Source: Candidatus Sericytochromatia bacterium
Lineage (GTDB): Bacteria; Cyanobacteriota; Sericytochromatia; UBA7694
Reading direction: 5' to 3'
Length of the DNA stretch: 64,000 nucleotides
Assembly (NCBI GenBank): GCA_018780035.1
Contig: JADMKE010000036.1
Coordinates: 1-64,000 of the forward strand
In this document: in pieces, positions 35,100 through 43,169 of the stretch
Numbering within the stretch: the first letter of the stretch is position 1
Layout of the letters: every line of letters begins with the position of its first letter
Position numbers and translations under genes: made by a program
The notes under the pieces: generated by a model
The model's database searches: none
Seen by the model: only the letters and a program-made list of their open reading frames with translations
What the model was told of the DNA's origin: nothing

Positions 35100-37241
35100 C
35101 TAAAAAATATAATTGCCAAAGAAGGTAAGATAAGGCCCGACACTGCTTAACATGGGAAAGGTCACATCTCTTGTAAAACCATCTTCTTTGTACTCCCAAC
35201 TCTCTTTGTCAGCCAAACCAAACCCCGGATAAATGCGCGCTCCCAGATCCAGGCCAAACATCAAGTCTGGGGTCGCCTGATAATGAATGCCCAGGGTGGG
35301 AGTGATCCCCAAAGAAGCCTGAGTAGGCACAGTTGTTTGCGCATCGGGGTGATTAATCAAGGCTCCGATCAGATAACCGCCGCGAATACCGGCACTGAAA
35401 ATCCACTGACGCAGGTAAAAGCGTTTCACTGTGCCCACTTCAATCAAACCAGAGATCACTCCCGTGTTGCGAAAACGATTAATGGGATAATTGACAGGCC
35501 AGTTCATGGAAAAATGCAGGGTATTGTAGAGTTCGGAAATACCCAAGAGTCGCGCCATATTGTATTCGGTGTCGTAGCTGGCTTGAGGCACAAACCAACT
35601 TCCTTGGACAGGATATGCTGTTGAACCGCCCAAGCCTACAGCTGTTGTGCCCAGTCGAATCGTGGGCAAAATCCCCGCTTTGGGATATTCTTTGATCTGA
35701 TCGCCCATTTCAAAATCACGGCCCACAATAATGGGCTGGGCCTGCGCTTCGGTCTCCAAAAATCCACGGACCTTCATAAAGCCTACTTCTTGCTTTTGCT
35801 CTTTGCCTCCCACCTGGCGTGTTTCCCAGATTTTATAACCGTCATCCAGATTCACCCCTAAAGATCGAGGCGTCTCTTTTTCACCAAAACCCAGACGGAT
35901 ATCATCTTTGGGCATATCAGCCTTGCGCACATCGCCTTTGAGAATAAAATCTTCCAATTTTTTGACTTCGGTGATTACCAGATAAGACATGGCTTTTTCA
36001 GGTTCTTTTTTTTCTTCTTCAAAGACTTTTAACGCGGTAGGAAGCATGTAGCGAGCTGGATTTTCTTGCTCCAGGGGTTTGTATTCGGAGAGATACTCAG
36101 AGTTGGAACTACCCACCACAATCTCTTTGGTTAAATCCCAGGTTTGGGGAATCTCCGCATATTTTTCGGGTTGCTCATTCAAAAGTTTGAAGATATTCAA
36201 GTTAAGTTTCAGTGTGGAATTGACATGAATGGCATAATACTCACCTTTATCACGGGTCTTGTGCAAATGAGGCCCAGTCACTTTAATTGGGCTATATGAC
36301 CAGTCGGGATTAAATACATAAGCCGCTCGCATGATGCGCTGGGTTTCACTCCAAGGAATGACTTTGTCCCCAATCTTGGCATCTTGCTTTTCTTGTGTTG
36401 CCGCCATTTGACCCGCGTTTTCCTGCTGATAGCGCTTGACCAATTTTAAAAATGAGAGCAAGTCCCCATTGATTTCAGAGCCAATCAGATTGTAATTAAA
36501 GCGGGGCAAATCTTTCAAAAACCATTGAACAGCATGACGATTCAGTGGTGTTAACTGGGTTTGAAAAAAGGAAATATATTTGCGCTGATACACTTCTGTC
36601 TCTCCCAAACCAGGCTCTGGCCCTAACAAGTCATCATCGGGTCCAGATGAGGCAATAGGCACAGGGGTTTCTTGAGGTATAGGAAGCGGAGAGGGAGACG
36701 GTAATGGGGTCAAGAGTTTTTCCAGTTCTGGATCCAAACGGGGAGAGGGCGTTGGTTTGATCAGTGCTTGCGACTCAGACTCCAAATCCAGCATAGTTTT
36801 GACCAAGTTTTGGGCAATATTTAACCCCTGCTGATAACGTGGATTTTGGGGTTCCACCGCCAGAGCCTTTTGATAGGCATGTACGGCAGCAGGATATAAT
36901 TTGAGTAAGATATTGAGTTCACCCAGCCGTCCCCAGTTGGCTGCTCTTGTGGGATCTTTTTTTACAATCCGGACTTGAGCCAGCACTTCTTCTTGATGTT
37001 TTTTCTGCTGGCGGTATAAACCCGAAAGTTCAATTAATAGTTTCAAGTCTTCGGGATATTCTGTTAAACCTTTGGTCAAAAAACTCTCTGCCCGTTCAAA
37101 CTCTTGTAAATCAGCAAAATATTTGGCTGTGTCCAGATAAAATTGAACGCTTTGGTCTGCGGCACTTGCAAGAGGTGAAAATAAGCCCAAGCCTGCCACC
37201 AAAATACCTGCTTGAAAAAGACAAATTAAAGATTTGCGCAC
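35100..37241 (-). CDS. TPR protein with predicted outer-membrane beta-barrel end
   Basis: A 713-residue exported protein with a signal peptide (cleavage near SPLASA-ADQ). TPR-like repeats cover about residues 30-145 (YFADLQEFERAESFLTKGL, NWGRLGELNILLKLYPAAVH, AYQKALAVEPQNPRY). A Pro/Ser-rich linker (about 160-215) and an unrecognised central region follow. The last 180 residues alternate polar and aromatic residues (FGLDLGARIYPGFGL) and end in NYIF, the terminal aromatic typical of barrel proteins inserted by BamA. It is divergent from the Xre regulator at 37450 and co-directional with the lipoprotein downstream. A cell-surface complex of the two is inferred. Confidence 0.68.
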   Translation of the reverse strand: MRKSLICLFQAGILVAGLGLFSPLASAADQSVQFYLDTAKYFADLQEFERAESFLTKGLTEYPEDLKLLIELSGLYRQQKKHQEEVLAQVRIVKKDPTRAANWGRLGELNILLKLYPAAVHAYQKALAVEPQNPRYQQGLNIAQNLVKTMLDLESESQALIKPTPSPRLDPELEKLLTPLPSPSPLPIPQETPVPIASSGPDDDLLGPEPGLGETEVYQRKYISFFQTQLTPLNRHAVQWFLKDLPRFNYNLIGSEINGDLLSFLKLVKRYQQENAGQMAATQEKQDAKIGDKVIPWSETQRIMRAAYVFNPDWSYSPIKVTGPHLHKTRDKGEYYAIHVNSTLKLNLNIFKLLNEQPEKYAEIPQTWDLTKEIVVGSSNSEYLSEYKPLEQENPARYMLPTALKVFEEEKKEPEKAMSYLVITEVKKLEDFILKGDVRKADMPKDDIRLGFGEKETPRSLGVNLDDGYKIWETRQVGGKEQKQEVGFMKVRGFLETEAQAQPIIVGRDFEMGDQIKEYPKAGILPTIRLGTTAVGLGGSTAYPVQGSWFVPQASYDTEYNMARLLGISELYNTLHFSMNWPVNYPINRFRNTGVISGLIEVGTVKRFYLRQWIFSAGIRGGYLIGALINHPDAQTTVPTQASLGITPTLGIHYQATPDLMFGLDLGARIYPGFGLADKESWEYKEDGFTRDVTFPMLSSVGPYLTFFGNYIF

Positions 37242-37397
37242 AGAACTCTCCTTTTGCGAACAATGCCACCCAAACCACTTCTAAATAGATTTCAACTCAG
37301 TTTGAAGCCATTCAAAGTTTTTAAGAGAGAAAATGTATATGAATTAACTCTCTAACCAAGCAAAAATATTGTAAATAAATGATTTCAGTAAAAATTG

Positions 37398-37417
37398 TAT
37401 AGGTAATCACCTATAAT
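37398..37417 (+). promoter_or_regulatory. Palindromic candidate operator overlapping a -10 element
   Basis: A perfect 7-bp inverted repeat with a 4-bp centre, TATAGGT-AATC-ACCTATA (37398-37415), overlaps a TATAAT box at 37412-37417. It lies 33 bp before the Xre gene and about 160 bp before the divergent TPR gene. No good -35 element is present at 17 nt. This is the classic layout of an autorepressed Xre regulator, but binding is inferred. Confidence 0.55.
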
Positions 37418-37449
37418 GTCCAGGCACGTTTTTTGCCGACAATGGGGGC

Positions 37450-38154
37450 ATGGCAAAGAAATCGTATCCCCCGCGTCGGCGTGAACTATTGCTCTTTGGT
37501 CGTCGTTTGCGCAGCTGGCGCAAAGCCAAAGGGTGGTCGCAAGAAAAACTGGCTTTGGCAGCCGGGCTGGATTTCTCTTATGTCAACGAAATTGAAAATG
37601 GCAAGCTCAACCCCGGCCTCTTAACCCTGCTCATTCTCAGCAATGCCTTGGAAATTAGCCCCGCGGCTTTGTTTCTTCCACCCGCTGAAGCCAAGCGACT
37701 ACAGAAAAGCCCCTTGATTCAAGCCGATTTGCTTGAAAACAGTCTCACAGCTTATTTAGACAAGACTGAACTGCTCGAATCCCATTGTCAATTGGTGCTG
37801 CACTACGCACAACAAGGGGAATGGAGAGGAGCGCAAAAGTGGTTAAACGCGTTGCACCAGATCTTCCCTGACAATCGGTATGTGGATTATACCCAGGCCC
37901 GTTACCACTGCCTGAGAATTGAGCGGCTCTTAGCCCAAGCCCCCTCTTTGCAAAAAGTGGCAGAGCCGCAAGAAAGATACCCTTTGGCAATAGCAGAGTT
38001 AAGTGCTGAATTGCAGGCTGCTTTTCAAGCGTTGGAACAAGCACTGGCAGAACCCACCCTCTGGGAGACAATGAGAGAAAGCCCTGATTTAAATGTACTC
38101 AAAAAACAGGCTCCCGAGCAATGGCGAGCTTTGATTGAAAAAATGCGATTTTAG
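37450..38154 (+). CDS. Xre-family transcriptional regulator
   Basis: A 234-residue protein with an N-terminal helix-turn-helix (about residues 15-70: RLRSWRKAKGWSQEKLALAA, DFSYVNEIENGKLNPGLLTL). The C-terminal 160 residues are helical, with a TPR-like stretch (LVLHYAQQGEWRGAQKWLNAL), and probably sense a peptide or partner protein. The palindrome just upstream overlaps the -10 box, which suggests autoregulation. The stop codon overlaps the convergent, truncated HEPN frame. Regulation of the divergent envelope operon at 35100-37241 is plausible but unproven. Confidence 0.85.
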   Translation: MAKKSYPPRRRELLLFGRRLRSWRKAKGWSQEKLALAAGLDFSYVNEIENGKLNPGLLTLLILSNALEISPAALFLPPAEAKRLQKSPLIQADLLENSLTAYLDKTELLESHCQLVLHYAQQGEWRGAQKWLNALHQIFPDNRYVDYTQARYHCLRIERLLAQAPSLQKVAEPQERYPLAIAELSAELQAAFQALEQALAEPTLWETMRESPDLNVLKKQAPEQWRALIEKMRF

Positions 38155-38255
38155 TGCGAATCAAGCGTCTCACGAGAACAATTTACAGCAAATGATTGCG
38201 CTTCTAAAGCCGCGTCTAACATATGCTGCAATCGAATTGAATCATCCTTGGGCAT
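38151..38255 (-). pseudogene. Truncated HEPN (DUF86/HepT-type) toxin
   Basis: A 34-residue frame, [20 protein letters not shown] followed by SFAVNCSRETLDS, starts 14 bp inside the MntA-like gene. It is an excellent match to the first third of DUF86/HEPN proteins (RDDxxxLRHMLDAAxEALxF...R..LDxD). It stops just where the conserved second helix should begin, so the R-x4-6-H ribonuclease motif is missing. The cut coincides with the 3' end of the convergent Xre gene. The toxin half of this module is therefore dead or much altered. Confidence 0.75.
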
Positions 38256-38544
38256 ATTGGATTTCAGCCTGTTGCATCACCTCTGCCTGAAAATAACGGC
38301 TGAGATCAGCTGGGGTTCTCAGATCCACTTTTCGCCCCTCAAAAAGTGGAGACAACTCCATTTCCATACGTGCCAAAGCGAAAAAACCAGGAATATGTTC
38401 AGGCTCAAACTCAACCAAGACATCCACATCACTGTCTTCCCGAAAATCATCGCGGAGAACTGAACCGAATAAGGACAAACTGCAAATGTGCCAATGCAGG
38501 CAAAACCGAGCAAGCTGTTCTTGATTGACCTGAATAGCAGCCAT
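38242..38544 (-). CDS. mntA: MNT-domain nucleotidyltransferase antitoxin (MntA-like)
   Basis: A 100-residue minimal nucleotidyltransferase. The catalytic signature [20 protein letters not shown] contains GSxxR-type substrate binding and the DSDVDV metal-binding Asp pair; the third Asp is in GRKVDLRTP. MntA enzymes neutralise HEPN toxins by transferring AMP to them. The partner gene follows with a 14-bp overlap but is truncated to 34 codons, so the antitoxin is now orphaned. The protein itself looks complete. Confidence 0.85.
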   Translation of the reverse strand: MAAIQVNQEQLARFCLHWHICSLSLFGSVLRDDFREDSDVDVLVEFEPEHIPGFFALARMEMELSPLFEGRKVDLRTPADLSRYFQAEVMQQAEIQYAQG

Positions 38545-38769
38545 CTTATTTTAATACGCTCTCAGAAATAAGGTTGAAAATAATACCTTTATCTTATTAT
38601 GAGCGAATAACCAGAAGCAAGCGCCAAAGAATGCCTTCACGCAATCTGATAATTCGTTCTAAACTAAATCAGAAACCAAGACTTCCCTTTAAAATACAAA
38701 CACCTAACAGCTAGGAAAATCCCCATTCACACGCCGCCTTTTTGCCACATCCTACCGCCGCCGCTGCCA

Positions 38770-39432
38770 TTGCCCAATCTGTCAGGCTATTTCAGCCTTT
38801 GCCTCGATCCCGCTGATTATACAGCCGTGGCAGAGGCTCTGCAGGCAGAACTTCCCTTGCCACAAACCCTCTTAAGCGCAGTACCCAAACGGCAGTCCCT
38901 GTATTTGACTGGACGCTATTGTGCCCGCGAAGCACTCAAACAAGCAGGATGGACCCCACAGCCAGAGATCACCACCGGTCCCGTTGGAGAGCCGATCTGG
39001 CCGCCGGGCTGGGTGGGCAGTATCACCCACAGCCAAACCCATGTCTCAGTGGCCATCGCAGCAGCCACAGCTTACCGTGGCCTGGGCTTGGACAACGAAA
39101 CCCCGATGTCCGAAAAAACCCTGCAAGCGGTCAAAGACAAGATCAGCACGCCTTCTGAACGGCAAAAACAACCCCAGAACATGTCAGAGCAGGTGTATTA
39201 CACCCTCTTGTTCTCAGCCAAAGAGAGCCTATACAAGGCCCTGTATCCCACTGTGCGGCGCTTCTTTGATTTTCAGGCAGCAGAATTACACCAGAGAGAC
39301 GCAGGCCGGTTTGAAATCGCCCTCATAGAAACCCTGCACCCCGAACTGCCTGCAGACCAATGTTTCCCTGTCTATTGCCAACTCGCAGCAGAACAAATCT
39401 TTACAGCTGTGCTCTGGCAGACGGCAGACTGA
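38770..39432 (+). CDS. 4'-phosphopantetheinyl transferase (EntD/Sfp type)
   Basis: A 220-residue PPTase that transfers phosphopantetheine from CoA to carrier proteins of fatty acid, polyketide or peptide synthases. Motifs: LYLTGRYCAREAL, VGSITHSQTH, GLGLDNE (metal-binding Asp and Glu) and FSAKESLYKAL (W/F-x-x-K-E-S). The start is uncertain: TTG 38770 was used because no ATG lies upstream in frame, but the frame stays open further upstream and an ATT at 38725 follows a weak AGGAAA. No carrier-protein gene lies nearby. Confidence 0.87.
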   Translation: MPNLSGYFSLCLDPADYTAVAEALQAELPLPQTLLSAVPKRQSLYLTGRYCAREALKQAGWTPQPEITTGPVGEPIWPPGWVGSITHSQTHVSVAIAAATAYRGLGLDNETPMSEKTLQAVKDKISTPSERQKQPQNMSEQVYYTLLFSAKESLYKALYPTVRRFFDFQAAELHQRDAGRFEIALIETLHPELPADQCFPVYCQLAAEQIFTAVLWQTAD

Positions 39433-39563
39433 GCTAAGATACAGATGCCCATTCAAACAGAGACGACAACAGACGCGACAAACGAAACTTAATCGAAACT
39501 TGAACCAAGTTCCGAACCAAAGTGGCGATAACCTTAAAAGAGAATGCTGCCGGGAGGCCCAAA

Positions 39564-40622
39564 ATGACCCATCAACTGGGGGACAGTTTAAAAAATCCCC
39601 AATTGCTCTTTTCGCGTTTTGTAAAATCACCCGCGCCGACAGCCAGCCCTCTTGGCATGCCTTTGCCCCCCGCAGCGCCGCAGCTTCAGAGCATGCCCAC
39701 CGCAGCTCCCCGTACAGATTTGATTCAGATGGGCGCCGTGTCTCAGTCAACCACGGGCAAAGCCAAGAGTTTACCCTTTCTCGAACAGGCGCAAACCCAG
39801 ACCAAAATTCCAACCCAGGCCCCAAAACAGGTTTCAAGTTCGGGCCCTTTTCCCAAGATCAGCTTTCAAAAACCCGTCCAATTGCGCGAAGGCGTGCAGA
39901 TGTATATGCCACAAAACCCGGTCAAAGCCGATGGCAGCGTCGATTTAATTATCCAATTTCGCGGAGACGTGCCCCAGCGCTATGGTGAAGGCGGCGTCAA
40001 TGCCGTGGTCGTGAGCGCCGAAACAGCGGGTCTGTCTGCAGCCATGATGGAAAAATTTGGCCAGAGCAGCTTTGTGCCCCAAATTATGGAAACGGTTTTG
40101 GCCAAATTGCGCAAACAATACGGCCCCGAAGTTCAGCTCGGACGCTTGGCCATGGGCAGCTTCAGCGCCGGGTATGCTCCTTTGCAGGTCGCACTTTCCA
40201 ACCCAGCGGTGGCCGCCCGCACCGATGCGGTGGTCGTGCTCGACGGCATTCACTACGGCGGGGCAGGCAAACCCAATCCGACTGCCCATGCGCCTTTTGT
40301 TGATTTTGCCAAAGCGGCAAGCCAGGGCCAAAAACTGATGGTGATCAGCCATTCAGCGATCAAACCGACGTATTCCAGCTCAACAGATGCCGCAGACTAT
40401 ATTCTCAAACAGGCCGGGGCCACCCGCCAAAGCAGCACAGCCGCCCCCGCAGCTTGGCAATACACCAATCGCTACGGCGAAAAAATCGCCCCCAGCACAC
40501 GGGCCGATCGGGGCGATTTACACGTGGAAGGTTATGCTGGCAATGTGGCCCGCAGCCATGTTGAGCAAATCGACCAATTGGGCAATCTCTGGAATCAATA
40601 CCTCGCGCCGCGCTGGCAATAA
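39564..40622 (+). CDS. Alpha/beta-hydrolase-like protein with disordered N-terminus
   Basis: A 352-residue protein from ATG 39564, which has a GGGAGG ribosome binding site 6 nt upstream. The first 100 residues are Pro/Gln/Thr-rich and look disordered. A nucleophile elbow MGSFSAGYAPLQ (G-x-S-x-G), VVVLDGIHYG and a C-terminal His region (LHVEGYAGNVARSHVEQ) suggest a Ser-Asp-His hydrolase fold. There is no signal peptide. The start style (MTHQLGDSLKN) and low-complexity leader are like those of the large unknown proteins in this window. The substrate is unknown. Confidence 0.6.
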   Translation: MTHQLGDSLKNPQLLFSRFVKSPAPTASPLGMPLPPAAPQLQSMPTAAPRTDLIQMGAVSQSTTGKAKSLPFLEQAQTQTKIPTQAPKQVSSSGPFPKISFQKPVQLREGVQMYMPQNPVKADGSVDLIIQFRGDVPQRYGEGGVNAVVVSAETAGLSAAMMEKFGQSSFVPQIMETVLAKLRKQYGPEVQLGRLAMGSFSAGYAPLQVALSNPAVAARTDAVVVLDGIHYGGAGKPNPTAHAPFVDFAKAASQGQKLMVISHSAIKPTYSSSTDAADYILKQAGATRQSSTAAPAAWQYTNRYGEKIAPSTRADRGDLHVEGYAGNVARSHVEQIDQLGNLWNQYLAPRWQ

Positions 40623-40680
40623 GAGTATAGTGAAAGAAAAGAGCGAAAGAGCTGAATTTCCTCAAGAATGAGAGCCCCCC

Positions 40681-41088
40681 ATGAGTTCCTATAGCAATCT
40701 GGTTGAAATGCGTTCCATGATTCCAAAAGTGATTGACAAAATCACCATGGATAATTGGTTTCGCAATTCGGAATCACTGGAGGCCCTACTGGACCAACTG
40801 CGACAACGTTTCCCTTATGCCGGAAAAAAAGTGGATCGCGACAGCTATTTGGAAATTGCCAATTTTGCCCAAGAAATGGCAGTAGAACTGGTGATGAGCC
40901 TGAGTTATGGCGATTTGATTCAGCTGCTCTGTGAAAACCCCTGGATGTTGACCACCGAAGCAGAATTAACCCTGATCGATATCTTTGAGGAAAAACTTGG
41001 CAAATCCACAGTTGCCTCGCTGATTGCCGTGGTACTCTGTGAGCACTTCTATTCAGAGCTGATTCTCAATGTGGAATGCCTACTCTAA
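40681..41088 (+). CDS. Hypothetical small acidic helical protein
   Basis: A 135-residue, mostly helical soluble protein with no family I recognise. It contains SLEALLDQLRQRFPYAG, FAQEMAVELVMSLSYGDLIQ and an acidic C-terminal half (LIDIFEEKLGKSTV). There are no Cys clusters, membrane segments or catalytic motifs. It lies 58 nt after the hydrolase-like gene, same strand, and its end nearly touches the convergent gene at 41093. The codon use matches the neighbours, so it is likely a real gene. Confidence 0.65.
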   Translation: MSSYSNLVEMRSMIPKVIDKITMDNWFRNSESLEALLDQLRQRFPYAGKKVDRDSYLEIANFAQEMAVELVMSLSYGDLIQLLCENPWMLTTEAELTLIDIFEEKLGKSTVASLIAVVLCEHFYSELILNVECLL

Positions 41089-41092
41089 ACAG

Positions 41093-43063
41093 CTAATCGC
41101 GCTCAAGCATCCGTTCCAAGGCTGTGGCTGAAATCGAGACAGATTGGCCTGTCTGCAGTTGGCTTTGCCGATCTTCGAGCCCCAGAAGTGCGGGCACAGA
41201 CATTTCCCGCAAAAGACTCAGCCCCCCGTTAAGATCGCTGTTTTGGCCCAAGACCACAGAAGAGGTCTGTAAAAGCTGCAAAAGCACGCCGGGGTCCAGA
41301 TTTTGGGTGACGAGAATACTGCTCCAGGGTTTAAAGTCTGTAGGTAAGGTCTCTTCAACGGCCTGGGGGCGCCAGAGCTGACCTTCGCGCGGCTCGATCC
41401 CCTGAGCCGCTTGGGGCCGAAAGGTCTGAAGCGTTGGCGCAGAATGCATATCTGGCTGCGTATCAAAGGTTTCAAAATCCCGGCGCTGCGAAGGCAAAAA
41501 CAGAGCGGTTTGCGCTTGCCACTCTTGCCTTAAAGCTTGGGTATATTCAGCAGGAATCTGGCCGCCTTGATCCAGCCACTGAACTTCTTCAAAATTTAAG
41601 AGCCAAAAATCGTCACGCTGAGCCAATTGGCCCGCCTGGACGGCCTTTTCGAGCAGCAAATCAATCTGTTTGCGCACCTGAAAAATGGCCCAAAGGCCAT
41701 CGGATCTGAAGTGCTCGCGCTGATCCAAAAGGGCGGCTAAAAACAGCCAGAAAGGCCGAAAAAAAAGCGTTTTCCAGGTCTGTTCAGGCTCCGAACGCAA
41801 GACCTGCCAAGGCAAAAACAGGCGTTTCAGAATCAGCTCTGGGCTATCGGCAAAACGCTTGGAAGCAGGCGAGACTTCCTGAAAGCCGCGGTGGCCAAAT
41901 TGCGACAGAAAAACCTGCCAACTCTGTTTAAAACTGGGGTGGTAAGGCAGTTTCTCAGGCAAGATATCTGGGGTTTTGAGTAACAGTGTCTGGGCCAGAT
42001 CGCGCAAATTTTGCAAGTCGATTAAGAGCCGGGTGTGGGGATTGAGATGGGATTTTTGCAGCGTGGACAGCACATTTTTGCGAGCGAGATACTCATAGCC
42101 CCGTGCCAATAAAAGCATTGAGCGAAAACTGTGTTTAAAAAAAGCGCTATAAAGATCTTCCAATTGGCGACAATAACCCAAAAGCCCCACGTGGGGGACT
42201 TGAAAGGTCTCTAAAAAATAGCTGCGTTGGCGCTCCAAAGCACTCAATTCTTGACGGGAGAGGTGCCACCAGCGCGCCCAAGACAGACGTTGAACCTGTT
42301 GATTTATTCTGGCAATCAGGCCCTGATTAAAATACAAATGCCCGCGCGAAATATCAAAGGCCCGCTCAGCCAGTGACAATTCAGGCAAAAATCCTTTGCT
42401 CCATTGCTGGGCCACCGTTTCGGAAATACTGCCACAGATTAAATTAAACAGCGGCTCAGGCGCGGCGGGAAGCGCTTCTTCCAGCGACAGAAGCCGCCAA
42501 TCACCCGGCTCAAAAATGGAAACATCCGCCGGACAAAGTCCCGTCAGCCAAATCGTTTGGCCATCGTCGAGCCATTCCACCCGCAGTTTTTCAGCCGAGA
42601 CCCTGTGGCGGATTCGGGCAGACAAGCGCTGTAAACGCCCCAACAAACCAGCCTCTGCCGGGATTTCCCAGAGCGGGCACTGATCGAGCAGGTTTTCACC
42701 GGGAAGCAGGGTATCCACGGGTGCCTGCGAAGTCAGAAAAAGCTGATCTTGACTGTATTCCGGGTCCAGATTCAAGCTGCCTTGGGCCTCAATCTGCCGG
42801 GGCCAGTGCTGCAAGAGCATTCCAGCTTGGTCAGATTGTCCTGCTTGAGCAGATTGACCATAAAGCGCTCGTTTTTGCCAGACTTTCTCTGGCTCGTCTG
42901 CCAAAGGCAAAGCAGCGGCTTCTGCCTGGGCCAGACTTTGGCAAACCCAAGAGGGGATCACCGCCACGTCGGCAACAACGGCCCGAAACAAGAGCAGACA
43001 CTCAATGCCGGGTCGAAAGGAAGGGTCAAAATTTAAGTCAGAGGAAAGCGATTGCCAATACAT
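41093..43063 (-). CDS. Degenerate PEP synthase/PPDK-like protein lacking the catalytic His
   Basis: A 656-residue protein with traces of three parts of PEP-synthase-like or rifampin-phosphotransferase-like enzymes. Near residues 140-190 KLRVEWLDDGQTIWLTG resembles the end of the ATP-grasp domain. SQFGHRGFQEVSPASKRFAD in the middle matches the FGHRGxxE linker element. At the C-terminus SILVTQNLDPG, LNGGLSLLREMSVPALLG and SVSI match the phosphohistidine domain. The usual GG-x-x-SH-x-A motif is reduced to GGLSLLREM with no His, and the ATP-grasp core is missing, so phosphotransfer is unlikely. It is divergent from the isochorismate synthase gene. A regulatory or scaffold role is possible. Confidence 0.65.
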   Translation of the reverse strand: MYWQSLSSDLNFDPSFRPGIECLLLFRAVVADVAVIPSWVCQSLAQAEAAALPLADEPEKVWQKRALYGQSAQAGQSDQAGMLLQHWPRQIEAQGSLNLDPEYSQDQLFLTSQAPVDTLLPGENLLDQCPLWEIPAEAGLLGRLQRLSARIRHRVSAEKLRVEWLDDGQTIWLTGLCPADVSIFEPGDWRLLSLEEALPAAPEPLFNLICGSISETVAQQWSKGFLPELSLAERAFDISRGHLYFNQGLIARINQQVQRLSWARWWHLSRQELSALERQRSYFLETFQVPHVGLLGYCRQLEDLYSAFFKHSFRSMLLLARGYEYLARKNVLSTLQKSHLNPHTRLLIDLQNLRDLAQTLLLKTPDILPEKLPYHPSFKQSWQVFLSQFGHRGFQEVSPASKRFADSPELILKRLFLPWQVLRSEPEQTWKTLFFRPFWLFLAALLDQREHFRSDGLWAIFQVRKQIDLLLEKAVQAGQLAQRDDFWLLNFEEVQWLDQGGQIPAEYTQALRQEWQAQTALFLPSQRRDFETFDTQPDMHSAPTLQTFRPQAAQGIEPREGQLWRPQAVEETLPTDFKPWSSILVTQNLDPGVLLQLLQTSSVVLGQNSDLNGGLSLLREMSVPALLGLEDRQSQLQTGQSVSISATALERMLERD

Positions 43064-43111
43064 AGAGGCATTTTAACCTTAATTTGAAGCCAAGCGTAAT
43101 ATCGAATGGCA

Positions 43112-43141
43112 TTGCCGGGGTTCTGGAACAGCGGCTAAACT
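43112..43141 (+). promoter_or_regulatory. Possible promoter of the isochorismate synthase gene
   Basis: TTGCCG at 43112-43117 and TAAACT at 43136-43141 are separated by 18 nt, each matching four of six consensus positions. The position fits transcription starting about 20 nt before the ATG at 43170. The match is moderate and could be chance. Confidence 0.3.
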
Positions 43142-43169
43142 GAGAACAGATGCGAAGGATACATTATTA

